Positions 24,260-33,577 of a stretch of DNA of 64,000 nucleotides are shown here, piece by piece; positions within the stretch are counted from its first letter, which is position 1; the number at the start of each line of letters is the position of its first letter. The translations under genes were made by a program, and so were the position numbers. The stretch lies in assembly GCF_013778455.1 (NCBI RefSeq), contig NZ_JACEHE010000011.1:186001-250000 (forward strand), given 5' to 3'. Origin of the DNA: Streptomyces himalayensis subsp. himalayensis (GTDB taxonomy: Bacteria; Actinomycetota; Actinomycetes; Streptomycetales; Streptomycetaceae). Below the pieces are notes generated by a model. The model saw only the letters and a program-made list of their open reading frames with translations, was not told where the DNA came from and did no database searches.

Positions 24260-25060
24260 ATGGCGTTCACGCACTTCATCGACCTCAGTGGACCGGCCGT
24301 CGGGCAGCTCGACGAGGACACCGTGGCCGTGCTGCCCGTCGGCGCGATCGAGCAGCACGGCCCTCATCTGCCGGTCGCCACCGACTACTACATCGCCCAG
24401 GCCATCGCGGAGGGAGCCGCCCGCGCCGCGGGCGAGACCTGCGACATCACGCTGCTGCCCGGACTCGCCTACACCAAGTCCGACGAACACGCCTGGTCGG
24501 GCGGCACGCTGTGGCTCACCGCGCGTACGCTGCTGGCGGTGCTCGACGACATCGGCCGCTCCCTGGCCGCGGGCCCGATCCGCCGACTCGCCTTCCTCAA
24601 CGCCCACGGCGGCAACAGCGCCCTGCTCGGTGTCGCGCTGCGCGAGCTTCGTACCCACCATGGCCTGCGCACCTTCCTGCTGCACGCCAGTCTCCCGGCC
24701 GACCAGGGAGGTGTATCGGCCGCCGGAGAGCTGGGGCTCGGCGTGCACGGCGGGTTCAAGGAGACTTCCGCGATGCTCCATCTGCACCCCGATCTCGTCG
24801 ACATGGAGCTCGCCCGGCACAGCGTGCCCGAGCACCTCACGGCGTACGAGCACATCGGGTTCGGCAAGTCCGTCTCGTTCGGCTGGACGAGCGACGACTT
24901 CGACACCGGCAACGGCGTCATCGGCGACCCGACCGGCGCCGACGCGGAGTCCGGGCGCAAACTCGTCGAGGCGGCCGTCGCGCAGAACGCCGCGGCCCTG
25001 CGCGAATGCGCCCGATTCCTGCCCGGTGGCACGGCGCCCGGGCCTGCGCCACAGCCTTGA
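24260..25060 (+). CDS. Creatininase family protein
   Basis: The 266-residue metallo-amidohydrolase has the metal-binding motif E31-x-H33 ... D42 in GAIEQHGPHLPVATD and the NAHGGN loop (about residue 115), both hallmarks of creatininases. The family opens cyclic amides (creatinine, formamido-pyrimidines) and also includes peptide-modifying MftE; no mycofactocin genes are present here. It is the last gene of the importer operon, with an AAGGGAG site. Together with the amidohydrolase it could open and deaminate a cyclic ureide or amidine. Confidence 0.9.
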   Translation: MAFTHFIDLSGPAVGQLDEDTVAVLPVGAIEQHGPHLPVATDYYIAQAIAEGAARAAGETCDITLLPGLAYTKSDEHAWSGGTLWLTARTLLAVLDDIGRSLAAGPIRRLAFLNAHGGNSALLGVALRELRTHHGLRTFLLHASLPADQGGVSAAGELGLGVHGGFKETSAMLHLHPDLVDMELARHSVPEHLTAYEHIGFGKSVSFGWTSDDFDTGNGVIGDPTGADAESGRKLVEAAVAQNAAALRECARFLPGGTAPGPAPQP

Positions 25061-25116
25061 CGGTACGGGCAGCGCCCCGACCCTTTTCCGGCACCTCCGG
25101 ACAAGCAAGCACGGCG

Positions 25117-25869
25117 TCAGTGGGAATGCGCCTCATCCGCTGGGCCGGCGGACACCAGCTCTGCGAAGGTTTCCACGGCACGCGTCTTGCCGGTGACGAT
25201 GATGACGTCGCCCGGCTGGACGACCGTCTCCGCGGTCGCGTGGGTGAAGTCGGCGCCGGGGCGTTTGATGCCGACGACCGTCACGCCGTACTTGCTGCGC
25301 ACGAGGCTCTCGCCGAGCGGCACCCCGCCGACGACCGTCGGGGCGAGCGTCTTGATCAGGGCGTAGTCGCTGTCGAATGCGATGAAGTCCATCATGCGGC
25401 CGGTGACCAGGTGGGCAACGCGCTCGCCCATCTCGTGCTCGGGCAGGACGACGTGGTGGGCGCCGATGCGTTCGAGGATCTGGCCGTGCTGGCGGGTGGT
25501 GGCCCGGGCCCAGATGTTGGGTACGCCCGCGTCGACGAGATTGGAGGTGGCCAGGATGCTGGCCTCCAGGTCGGTGCCGATGCCGACCACCGCCCGGGAG
25601 AACTGCCCGAGGCCGAGCTGTTCCAGCGCCTGGGGGTCGGTGCAGTCGGCGGCGGCGACGTGGGCGAGTTCGTCGCCCGTCTTCTGCACGATGCCGGGGT
25701 TGGAGTCGATGCCGAGCACGTCCCACCCGCGCCGCATCAGCTCCATGGCCAGGGAGTGGCCGAATCGGCCGAGGCCGAGTACGGCCACTTTGGAGTCGCC
25801 GGCCGGGCGCTCGCCGGCGGCGGGGTGCCGACGGCGGCGCAGGCGCAGGGTCTTGCGGTGGTCAGCCAA
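25117..25869 (-). CDS. TrkA-type potassium channel/transporter regulatory subunit
   Basis: The roughly 250-residue protein has an RCK/TrkA-N Rossmann domain (VAVLGLGRFGHSLAMELMRRG in part; the acidic D of LGIDSN binds the nucleotide ribose) and a TrkA-C domain (about 165-245). It gates the adjacent TrkH/KtrB-like pore in response to nucleotides. The start is uncertain: a TTG at 25869 with GAGGAG ten bases upstream overlaps the TrkH stop, and a GTG at 25908 would extend it by 13 residues. Given the defect in TrkH, this subunit may serve another pore. Confidence 0.85.
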   Translation of the reverse strand: MADHRKTLRLRRRRHPAAGERPAGDSKVAVLGLGRFGHSLAMELMRRGWDVLGIDSNPGIVQKTGDELAHVAAADCTDPQALEQLGLGQFSRAVVGIGTDLEASILATSNLVDAGVPNIWARATTRQHGQILERIGAHHVVLPEHEMGERVAHLVTGRMMDFIAFDSDYALIKTLAPTVVGGVPLGESLVRSKYGVTVVGIKRPGADFTHATAETVVQPGDVIIVTGKTRAVETFAELVSAGPADEAHSH

Positions 25870-26950
25870 TGACGGGTCGCTCCTCGGGAAGTGTGTAGCG
25901 GCGGTCACGCTCGCGGAGGGCCAGTGCGGAGGCCAGAGTGATGGGGCCCAGACGTCCGGTGAACATCAGGGCGATGAGGGTGAGTTGGCCTACAGCGGGA
26001 AGGCCGCCGGTGATGCCGGTGCTCAGGCCGACCGCGCCGAAGGCGGAGACGCTCTCGAACAGGACTGCCTCGGGAGCTTCGTCCGTGGTGGTGAGCAGGG
26101 CCAGCGTGCCCGACATGACGAGCGCCACGCCCAGGAGCGCCACGGTCAGGGCCTGGCGCAGCGCCGCCTCCGGGATTCGGCGGTGGGTGCCGACGACGAG
26201 CAGGACCGCGTAGGTGGCGAGGGTGAGCCGGGTGTGCAGGGACCAGCGGTGCCTGATCCTGCGGCTTACGCCCGCGCGGCCGACCCGCAGGAGCTCGAGC
26301 AGCACGGGGAAACCGAGGGCGCCGAGCAGGCAGCCAGCGGCAATCGGCAGGACGATCCAGCCGTCGTGCGCATAGCCGACGAGGTTGTCGTCGCGCAGGG
26401 CGAATCCAGCGTTGTTGAAGGCGGAGATCGCGTAGAACACGCCGTGGTGGAGCGCTTCCCCGGCCGACTGGCCGTAGCCGAAGCGGAAGCGGGTGGTGAG
26501 GATCGCGGCCAGTGCGAACTCGATGACGAGGGTGGTGCCTGCGATTCGCAGGACCACTCGGCGCAGGTCGGCGACGCCGAAGGACCCGGTCTCGGCCTGC
26601 GTGCTGAACTGCGTACTCAGCCGGAGCCGGCCGGCGACCAGCAGACCCAGCAGGGAGGCCAGCGTCATGATGCCGAACCCGCCGACCTGGATCAGAGCGA
26701 GGACCACGCCCTCGCCGAACGCGCTCCAGTGGCTGCCGGTGCCGACGATGGCGATACCGCCCGTGGCCGCTCCCGTGGAGGTGAACAGGGCGGTCAGGAC
26801 GCTGGTGCTTCTGCCGGGCGCGGTGGCGGCCGGGAGCATCAGCAGGGCCGCGCCCAATGCGACGAACAGCGCCAGGGCCAGGACGGCGGCCCGGGTCGGT
26901 TGCGCGGCCAGCCGAGACCACCACGCCCGAGTCCTGCCCGCAGCCACCAC
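25862..26950 (-). CDS. TrkH/KtrB-type potassium transporter with an internal deletion
   Basis: The 362-residue membrane protein begins like KtrB (P-loop 1 FTSTGAATGG near 57, P-loop 2 ISAFNNAGFA near 172) and ends like it (P-loop 4 VSAFGAVGLSTG near 300). Intact relatives have about 440-450 residues. Between LATYAVLLVVGT and HRRIPEAALRQ (junction near 26185) roughly 80-90 residues are absent without a frame change, including P-loop 3 (normally TAGF-type) and its flanking helices. With only three of four selectivity-filter segments it is unlikely to conduct potassium. It would otherwise pair with the TrkA-type gene that overlaps its end. Confidence 0.8.
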   Translation of the reverse strand: MVAAGRTRAWWSRLAAQPTRAAVLALALFVALGAALLMLPAATAPGRSTSVLTALFTSTGAATGGIAIVGTGSHWSAFGEGVVLALIQVGGFGIMTLASLLGLLVAGRLRLSTQFSTQAETGSFGVADLRRVVLRIAGTTLVIEFALAAILTTRFRFGYGQSAGEALHHGVFYAISAFNNAGFALRDDNLVGYAHDGWIVLPIAAGCLLGALGFPVLLELLRVGRAGVSRRIRHRWSLHTRLTLATYAVLLVVGTHRRIPEAALRQALTVALLGVALVMSGTLALLTTTDEAPEAVLFESVSAFGAVGLSTGITGGLPAVGQLTLIALMFTGRLGPITLASALALRERDRRYTLPEERPVIG

Positions 26951-27140
26951 TCACCTCCCGGTCATCCCTGAGCCTGCCTCGGCGGTGCTGCCTGTACCGC
27001 GGCCGGCCTGGCCGGTGATCGCCGCGGTGGACAGCAAGGGACAGCATCCCCGCCAAAAGGGGCATATGGAACGCGGCGCGGCGTCGAGAGGCGTCGAAAA
27101 TCGCGAGAGGAACCGGGCGAGAAGAGCCGGACGAGAACAA

Positions 27141-27179
27141 CCGGGCGGATCGACCGGGCGGATCGACCGGGCGGATCGA
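27141..27179 (+). repeat. 13-bp tandem repeat (3 copies)
   Basis: CCGGGCGGATCGA is repeated three times without gaps (27141-27153, 27154-27166, 27167-27179), 18 bp beyond the GH67 stop codon. The 246-bp gap that holds it shows no gene. Confidence 0.9.
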
Positions 27180-27196
27180 CCGGCCGGGTCGCGCCT

Positions 27197-29239
27197 TCAG
27201 TGGATGCGGCGCCGCCGGGCGTCCGGCACGCCGGACTTCCGGAAGAAGTACGTGTTGATGTGGTCGCGCCACTCGCGGGCGCCGCGGAGCTGCTCCTCGT
27301 AGCGCTCCGTCGCCCGCGCGTGGCGTGCCGGGTCCACCAGGTCCGCGAGCCCGGCCCACACCCGGCGTGCGTCCTCGACCTCCTCCACGCCGTCGAAGTG
27401 CGTGTCGTAGATGTGCTGGATCACCGTCTCGCCGCTGTGGAGCACATGCCCGTACGGCACATGGTGGAAGAAGAGCAGCAGCTCGTCCGGGCAGGTCTCG
27501 GGCGATTCGTACACCTCCGCCCAGGGCTTGGCGTACTGCCCGGTGAACCCGGTGCCGGTCGCCTGACTGCGGTCGACGCCGATCCCGTCGCGGTCGGCGA
27601 AGTGGTACGTGCCCCAGGGGCTGTACTCGTAGCCGTCCACGCTCGGCCCGTAGTGGTGGCCCGGCTGCACCATGAAACCGACGCCGAGCGGCGCCGTGTA
27701 CTTCTCGTACGTCCGCCATGAGCCGTCGAGGACCGCATGCAGCCCGCTCCGCAGCCGCGCGGGATCAGGGGTCTCCTCCGGTACGAACGTCAGCTCGATC
27801 CACTCGGCAAGGACGGCGCGCGGATCCGCGTCCGGCCGCCAGGCCAGCCGGCCGACGGCGTACAGGTTCGCCTGCGCCAGCGGATGCCCTGTCCAGAACG
27901 GGTCGTCGCCGGTGTTCGACACTGCCACCAGGCCGCCGCCGCGCGCCAGATCGCCGACGCTCGGCCCGTCCGCCCCTTCGGGCCGGAACCGCAGCGCCTC
28001 GCTCCACATCGGCCCGAGCCAGCACACGTGCCGCTGCTGTCCCGTGTACTCCTGGGTGGCCTGTATCTCGACCGCGATCCGGGTGTTCGGCATCGCTCCG
28101 ATCACCGGGGACACGGGCTCGCGCGTCTGGAAGTCGATCGGCCCGTGCTTCACCTGGAGCACCGCGTTCGGCCCGAACTCGCCGTCCAGCGGCGCGAAGT
28201 GGTCGTACGCCGCGCGCGCCCGATCCGTCGAACGGTCCCGCCAGTCCTGCCGGTGGTCGTAGACGAAGGCCCGCCAGTGCACCGTCCCGCCGTACGGGGC
28301 AAGAGCCGCCGCGAGCACGTTGGCGCCGTTCGCGTGGCTGCGGCCATAGGTGAACGGGCCCGGCTGGCCCTCGGAGTCCGCCTTCACCAGGTACCCGCCG
28401 AAGTCGGGTATCGCCGCGTACACCCGGCCGGTCGCCTCCGCCCACCAGTCGCGCACCGCTTCGTCCAGCGGATCGGCGGTGGGCAGACCGCCGAGCACGA
28501 CGGGCGCGGCGAAGGAGACGGACAGATGTGTCCGGATCCCGTACGGGCGCAGCGCGTCCGCGATCGCGGCCACTTCGCCGATCCGGGCGGTCAGCAGATG
28601 TGCTTCCGTCTCGTGCACGTTCACGTTGTTGACGGCGACCGCGTTGATCCCGCTCGCCGCCAGCAGCCTGCCGTAGCAGCGCACCCGCTCCAGTTCGGCG
28701 CGCGAGCCTCGCGCCCGCCCGTCCTGCCAGAACAGCGAGCCGCCCGAGTAGCCGCGCTCCACCTGGCCCATCACCGGATGCACGGCCACGTTGTCCCAGT
28801 GATCGAGCATCCGCAGCGACAGCGCGGGGCAGTGCACCTCGCGCGCCAACTCGCCCTGGAAGACCGCTTCGCCGAGCCGCACCACGTGGAAGAGCCCGTA
28901 CAGCAGCCCGCGCTGACCGGCCGCTGTCACCCGTGTGACGCCGCCGGCTCGCTCCACCGCGAACCCTTCGGCTCCGAGCTCGTTCGGGTCGTCCTCGCCG
29001 AGCTCCAGCACCAGGTCGTACGGTGCGCCCGGTTCCTGCGCGTCTCTTACGACGCGGCCTCCGAACCGGTCGCAGGCGCCTGCCACTTCGCCGTGCACCG
29101 TGTCCACCAGCGGGCCCGTTCCCGCGATCAGCGTCCGCCGGGAGCCGAGCGGGCGGAATACGGCGGGCGGCAGCCATGCCGGGTCGACGCCGCTGGGCAG
29201 CGCGGGCACGGGTGCGGGTGAGGGTACGGGTGCAGTCAC
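27197..29239 (-). CDS. aguA: GH67 alpha-glucuronidase
   Basis: This 680-residue enzyme removes (4-O-methyl)glucuronic acid from the end of xylo-oligosaccharides. Family blocks visible are the N-terminal partner domain, LRMLDHWDN, the catalytic-barrel stretch AVEIQATQEYTGQQRH (in part) with acidic residues, and the C-terminal FHHVPYGHVLHSGETVIQHIYD (in part). There is no signal peptide, so it acts inside the cell on imported oligosaccharides, as bacterial GH67 enzymes do. It is the last gene of the seven-gene operon that starts at 37213. GTG start. Confidence 0.95.
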   Translation of the reverse strand: MTAPVPSPAPVPALPSGVDPAWLPPAVFRPLGSRRTLIAGTGPLVDTVHGEVAGACDRFGGRVVRDAQEPGAPYDLVLELGEDDPNELGAEGFAVERAGGVTRVTAAGQRGLLYGLFHVVRLGEAVFQGELAREVHCPALSLRMLDHWDNVAVHPVMGQVERGYSGGSLFWQDGRARGSRAELERVRCYGRLLAASGINAVAVNNVNVHETEAHLLTARIGEVAAIADALRPYGIRTHLSVSFAAPVVLGGLPTADPLDEAVRDWWAEATGRVYAAIPDFGGYLVKADSEGQPGPFTYGRSHANGANVLAAALAPYGGTVHWRAFVYDHRQDWRDRSTDRARAAYDHFAPLDGEFGPNAVLQVKHGPIDFQTREPVSPVIGAMPNTRIAVEIQATQEYTGQQRHVCWLGPMWSEALRFRPEGADGPSVGDLARGGGLVAVSNTGDDPFWTGHPLAQANLYAVGRLAWRPDADPRAVLAEWIELTFVPEETPDPARLRSGLHAVLDGSWRTYEKYTAPLGVGFMVQPGHHYGPSVDGYEYSPWGTYHFADRDGIGVDRSQATGTGFTGQYAKPWAEVYESPETCPDELLLFFHHVPYGHVLHSGETVIQHIYDTHFDGVEEVEDARRVWAGLADLVDPARHARATERYEEQLRGAREWRDHINTYFFRKSGVPDARRRRIH

Positions 29240-29314
29240 GAAAACCCCTGGTCAGTGCTTATATGAGCGGGCCGGGCCGGGCGGGCGGCCCAGCCTCGGG
29301 ATGAAGCCTTGGAA

Positions 29315-31351
29315 CTACTGAAGGCGCAGGACGGACACCCCGCACGGGTCGAGCGTCAGTGGCTCACCGCGCTCGACTTCCTTGCCGGTGAGCAGGTCCA
29401 CGGCCGTCGCGTGCGCGGTGACGGACACCGCTTCGGGCGCGTGGTTCAGCAGGAAGAAGAGCGGGGTGCCGTCGGGCGCGGTGCGGCACGCGGTCTCGAC
29501 GGAGGAGTACTCCGCGTACGGGCCGACCAGGCCGTGGCGGGCGAGGACGCGGCGTACCACCCAGTCGACGCCCGGCTGGTCGAGCGCGGTCGCGACGTAC
29601 CAGCCCTCGCCCCCGCTTTCGCCGAAGCTGTGCCGGGTGACGGCCGGGGTGCCCGCGTAGAAGTCGGCCTGGTAGGTGCCGACGGGTTCGGCGCCCTGCG
29701 GAAGCACGATCTCGAAGACCAGACGCCCGTCGGTGCGCAGCGCCTCATCGCCCGTACCGAGCAGGACCGGGTTGATGACATCGGCCGGGCGCGAGTCCCA
29801 CTCGTCGACGCGGACGCCCATGAGGTCGGCGAGCGGGCCCGGGACGTCGGTGAGGAAGGCGTTGTCGTGCTCGTCGACGCGGCCGGAGAGGAAGGTCGTC
29901 AGGACGGTGCCGCCGCGCGCGGCCACGGCCTCCAGACGGGTGGCGAGGTCGCCCTTGACCATGTGCAGGGCGGGGGCGAGGACCACGTCGTACGAGGTGA
30001 GGTCGGCGGTCACCGGGACGACGTCCACGTCCGCGCCCGACTCACGGGCGGCGCGGTAGTACGCGTGGACGACCTGCTGGTAGCGGACCAGGCGTGACGG
30101 CCCGTCGGAGATCTCCAGGGCCCACCAGCTGTCCCAGTCGAAGAGGAGGGCGGTACGGGCCGGGGTGCGGGCGCCCAGCGCGACCGAGCCCAGCTCCTCC
30201 AGCTCCCGTCCCACCTCGGCGACCTCGCGGAAAACGCGGGTGTCGTCGCGCCCGGCGTGGCCGATCACGGCCCCGTGGTACTTCTCGCAGGCCCCGCGCG
30301 AGGCGCGCATCTGGAAGTAGAGGGCGGCGTCCGCACCGTGGGCGACGGCCTGCCAGGTGGCCAGCCGCAGCTCGCCGGGGCGCCTGAGCGGGTTCACGTC
30401 GCGGCAGGCGGTGGTGGACGGGGTCTGCTCCATGAGCCAGAAGGGCGCGCCGTCCTTGAGGCCGCGCATCAGGTCGTGTCCGAGGGCGGCCATGGTGGGC
30501 GGGGCGTCGAGCGGCGGGTAGCTGTCCCAGGAGGCGAAGTCGAGGTGGGGCGCCCAGCGGTGGTAGTCCAGCGGCCGGTACATGCCCATGAAGTTGGTGG
30601 TGACCGGCGTTTCCGCGTCGTGGCGGCGGATCGCCTCCTTCTCGGCGCGGAAGCAGCCGAGGAGCGCGTCCGTCATGAAGCGGTGGTAGTCGAGGGTGAT
30701 GCCCTGGAAGGCGGTGTGGTCGGGGCCGCGCCAGTGCTCGGTGAGCGCGTTGGGCGGCTCGATCTCGTACCAGTCGGTGAAGCGGTGCGACCAGAAGGTC
30801 GTGCACCAGGCGTCGTTGAGGGCGTCGAGCGTGACGTACTGCTCGCGCAGCCAGGTGCGGAACGCGGCGGCGCACAGGTCGCAGTAGCAGGCGCCGCCGT
30901 ACTCGTTGTTGATGTGCCAGGCGAGCAGGGCCGGGTGGTCGGAGTAGCGCTCGGCGAGACGGCCCGCGATCGCGGTGCAGAGTCGGCGGTACGCCGGTGA
31001 GCTCGGGCAGAAGTTGTGGCGCTGTCCGTAGCCGTGGCGCCGGCCCTCGAAGTCGGTGCGGTTGACCTCGGGGTAGGCGAGGGCCAGCCAGGGCGGAAGC
31101 GCTGCGGTGCCGGTGGCGAGGCACACGCGACGGCCCTCGGCGGCCGCGCGCTCGAGGATGCGGTCGAGGACGGTGAAGTCGTAGGCGTCCTCGGCGGGTT
31201 GCGTGAGCGACCAGGAGAAAACACCGACCGTGAGGGTGTCGATGCGGGCCTGGTCGAACAGGCGGTGGTCCTCGTCCCAGACGGGCTCGGGCCACTGCTC
31301 CGGGTTGTAGTCGCCGCCATAGGGGATCTTGTCGGTCCTGGGGGTGTTCAT
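29315..31351 (-). CDS. GH42 beta-galactosidase / alpha-L-arabinopyranosidase
   Basis: The 678-residue intracellular glycosidase starts with the GH42 signature IPYGGDYNPEQWPEPVWDED (in part). The acid/base Glu is in WHINNEYGG (near residue 159) and the nucleophile Glu in FWLMEQTPS (near 320). A trimerisation domain and a C-terminal beta domain complete it. The family cleaves beta-galactosides, and some members arabinopyranosides. In a xylan operon the side-chain role is plausible. Its ATG overlaps the stop of the DUF624 gene by 4 bp. Strong arrangement for co-translation. Confidence 0.92.
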   Translation of the reverse strand: MNTPRTDKIPYGGDYNPEQWPEPVWDEDHRLFDQARIDTLTVGVFSWSLTQPAEDAYDFTVLDRILERAAAEGRRVCLATGTAALPPWLALAYPEVNRTDFEGRRHGYGQRHNFCPSSPAYRRLCTAIAGRLAERYSDHPALLAWHINNEYGGACYCDLCAAAFRTWLREQYVTLDALNDAWCTTFWSHRFTDWYEIEPPNALTEHWRGPDHTAFQGITLDYHRFMTDALLGCFRAEKEAIRRHDAETPVTTNFMGMYRPLDYHRWAPHLDFASWDSYPPLDAPPTMAALGHDLMRGLKDGAPFWLMEQTPSTTACRDVNPLRRPGELRLATWQAVAHGADAALYFQMRASRGACEKYHGAVIGHAGRDDTRVFREVAEVGRELEELGSVALGARTPARTALLFDWDSWWALEISDGPSRLVRYQQVVHAYYRAARESGADVDVVPVTADLTSYDVVLAPALHMVKGDLATRLEAVAARGGTVLTTFLSGRVDEHDNAFLTDVPGPLADLMGVRVDEWDSRPADVINPVLLGTGDEALRTDGRLVFEIVLPQGAEPVGTYQADFYAGTPAVTRHSFGESGGEGWYVATALDQPGVDWVVRRVLARHGLVGPYAEYSSVETACRTAPDGTPLFFLLNHAPEAVSVTAHATAVDLLTGKEVERGEPLTLDPCGVSVLRLQ

Positions 31352-32040
31352 GCGGTGAAGTCCTCCTGGGCCTCGGCAGTCACCGGGCGGGTGGTGTTGA
31401 GCAGGCAGAGCAGCAGGGGAGAGGCGAGCAGGGCCGGCAGGGCCTCGGTGAGCAGCACGGTCAGCCCGCCGGCCAGGACAAGCAGCGAGAACACGCCGAG
31501 GGTGGCCCGGCCGTGCCGGAACAGGAAGTACGCGGCGAGGCGCGCGGTATCGCGGCCGCGGAAGGCGAACAGGGAGGTGAGGACGAGCACGTGCGCGCCC
31601 CACAGGAGCGAGGCCAGGCCGATCAGCACGAGCAGCACCGCCCACCAGCCGGGCAGGCCGGTGGCATGGAAGTGGGTGAGCGATACGGCGATGACGGTGA
31701 GCCAGGCGAGCAGCGGCGTCCACAGTTTCAATACGGGCAGGGCATTGAGCCGCCAGCCACGCCAGAAGGCGCGCGCCGGGTGGAGCTCGGTGAGATCGCG
31801 GCTGCGGTGGTGCAGGGCGTAGAGAGCGGCGGACAGGGCGGGGCCGAGCGGCAGCAGACAGACGGCGGCGAGGGGGAGGTTGGATGGGTCGGCGCCGAGG
31901 AAGAGCAGCGCGGCGAGGCCGGGCGAGGCGGCGGCGAGGAGCAGCACCTCGACGGTGACCAGGGTGTGTACCAGGGCAGCCGCGCGCGAGAGAGGGCCGT
32001 CGCCGAAGCCGCGACGGCCGGCTGTCTGCGGGGCGCTCAT
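31348..32040 (-). CDS. DUF624 (YesL-like) membrane protein
   Basis: The 230-residue protein has five to six hydrophobic helices (about 20-45, 60-80, 105-130, 140-160, 175-205). It also carries the DUF624 core (FWRGWRLNALPVLKLWTPLL in part). YesL-like proteins are small membrane partners encoded next to LplB/LplC-type oligosaccharide ABC permeases; exact function unknown. It overlaps both flanking genes by 4 bp, so it is surely part of the same transcript. Confidence 0.85.
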   Translation of the reverse strand: MSAPQTAGRRGFGDGPLSRAAALVHTLVTVEVLLLAAASPGLAALLFLGADPSNLPLAAVCLLPLGPALSAALYALHHRSRDLTELHPARAFWRGWRLNALPVLKLWTPLLAWLTVIAVSLTHFHATGLPGWWAVLLVLIGLASLLWGAHVLVLTSLFAFRGRDTARLAAYFLFRHGRATLGVFSLLVLAGGLTVLLTEALPALLASPLLLCLLNTTRPVTAEAQEDFTA

Positions 32041-33575
32041 CGGGACTCCTCCCGGCCGAGCAGGCGTCGCTCGTCCCACCATGGCGGCGTCTCGTCCTCC
32101 AGCGGGGTCACCTCGACCAGGGTGATCTCGTGGCGGGCGAGCGTGAGATCGAGCTCGGCGCGGCCGTCGTCGACGGGCAGCCGCAGGTGGGCCCGGGCGG
32201 GCTCGGCGGCCTCGTGCAGGACCTCGAGCTGGTGGGGGAGGGGCGAGCGCGGGCTGCCCATGCGCCGCCATGCCGCGTAGGCGTTGCCGTGCTCCTCGTC
32301 CACGGTGGAGCGGCGGACGAACGCCTCACTGCGCGGGCGGGCTCCGACCGGGACGGACAGGCGCAGCGTGTGCTGGTCCGGGCCGGGCGTCTCACCGGTC
32401 GGGTCGACGGGCGCCCAGGCCAGGACGGTCACCCGGCCGTCGGGGTGCCGGGTCACCAGGTGGTCGTCGCCGCGCGCCAGCAGCTCCTGCCCCATCCGCG
32501 CCATGAAGGCGTACAGGTGGTACGTCGGCTTCTTCACCTGGCGGTGCGTGAGCAGCCCGAAGCCGCCGTGGAAGAGCGCGGTGGGCGGGCCGACCTCCTC
32601 GAACATGTCGCTGAACGTCCAGTACGAGAAGGAGTCTGCGACCTCCCCGCCCGCGGCGAGCACTGGAGCGAGGTAGGCGGCGTGGAAGGCGGTGTCGTGG
32701 ATCGGGTTGTCCGGTCGATATGAGGAGTTGAACTCTGTGATGTGGACGGGAACGTCCGCGAACCGGGTGCCCTTGAGCTGACGGCGTGGAGTCGCGAACT
32801 GCTCCAGCAGCCGCTCGGCCGGGGCGAGCGTCTGGTGGACGCCGAACGGCACGTGCTGGGCCGGGCCCGAGGTGTAGGCGTGCCGGGAGACGAAGTCGAC
32901 GGGAACCTCCCGCTTCTCGGCGAACTCCGCGAACCGCACCATCCACTCGTCCGAACCCGGCGAGATCGCCGGGCCGCCGACCTGGAGGGAGGAGTCGACC
33001 TCCTTCACCGTGTGGGCGGTCACCTCGTAGAGCCGGTGGTACGCGGCCTCGTCCGCGTCCTGCCAGAAGTCCCGCAGATTGGGCTCGTTCCACACCTCGA
33101 TGGGCCAGGTGCGGACCTCGTCGATGCCGTAACGGTCGATGAGGTGGGTGAGCGTGGCGCGGACCAGCCCCGCCCACTCCTTGTGGGAGCGGGGCGGGGT
33201 GACGTTGCCGTGCCACCAGAACACCGTCTGGTCGCCGGACGCCAACTCGTTCGGCATGAAGCCGAGTTCGATGAACGGCCGGATGCCGCGCTCCAGGTAG
33301 GCGTCCACGACCTGGTCGACGTAGGTGAAGGAGTGGTGGACGTGGCGGGCGCCCTGCCACTCGTACGGCCGGTGGACGCCCATCCCGTCGCTGAGCAGGC
33401 CATGGCCCCGGATGTACCGGAATCCGATCTCGCGCTGCAGCAGGGCGAGCGAGTCCTGGTAGTCGCGGCGCAGCGCTAGTTCGATGCGGCCGGTGCCGAC
33501 GCAGAAGCGCCAGGCTTCGGAGAGCTGTCCGGCCGGCTGGTCCGGAATGCGGTGACGCATGGCCTTGCTCGTCAT
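32037..33575 (-). CDS. GH39 beta-xylosidase
   Basis: The 512-residue enzyme has the GH39 barrel with the acid/base Glu in EVWNEPN (about E164) and the nucleophile in VHITEFNSSY (about residue 265). Other family blocks are RYIRGHG and FSYWTFSDMFEE. No signal peptide, so it releases xylose from imported xylo-oligosaccharides in the cytoplasm. The ATG at 33575 is preferred; the longer frame adds residues with no family support. It sits 2 bp behind the binding-protein gene. Confidence 0.92.
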   Translation of the reverse strand: MTSKAMRHRIPDQPAGQLSEAWRFCVGTGRIELALRRDYQDSLALLQREIGFRYIRGHGLLSDGMGVHRPYEWQGARHVHHSFTYVDQVVDAYLERGIRPFIELGFMPNELASGDQTVFWWHGNVTPPRSHKEWAGLVRATLTHLIDRYGIDEVRTWPIEVWNEPNLRDFWQDADEAAYHRLYEVTAHTVKEVDSSLQVGGPAISPGSDEWMVRFAEFAEKREVPVDFVSRHAYTSGPAQHVPFGVHQTLAPAERLLEQFATPRRQLKGTRFADVPVHITEFNSSYRPDNPIHDTAFHAAYLAPVLAAGGEVADSFSYWTFSDMFEEVGPPTALFHGGFGLLTHRQVKKPTYHLYAFMARMGQELLARGDDHLVTRHPDGRVTVLAWAPVDPTGETPGPDQHTLRLSVPVGARPRSEAFVRRSTVDEEHGNAYAAWRRMGSPRSPLPHQLEVLHEAAEPARAHLRLPVDDGRAELDLTLARHEITLVEVTPLEDETPPWWDERRLLGREESR

Positions 33576-33577
33576 CG

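Noticed and set aside
16792-25060. A Rut-type pyrimidine degradation operon
   Set aside because: RidA and a flavin reductase are present, but RutA, RutB, RutD and RutG equivalents are absent, and creatininase and VAO-type genes do not belong to Rut.
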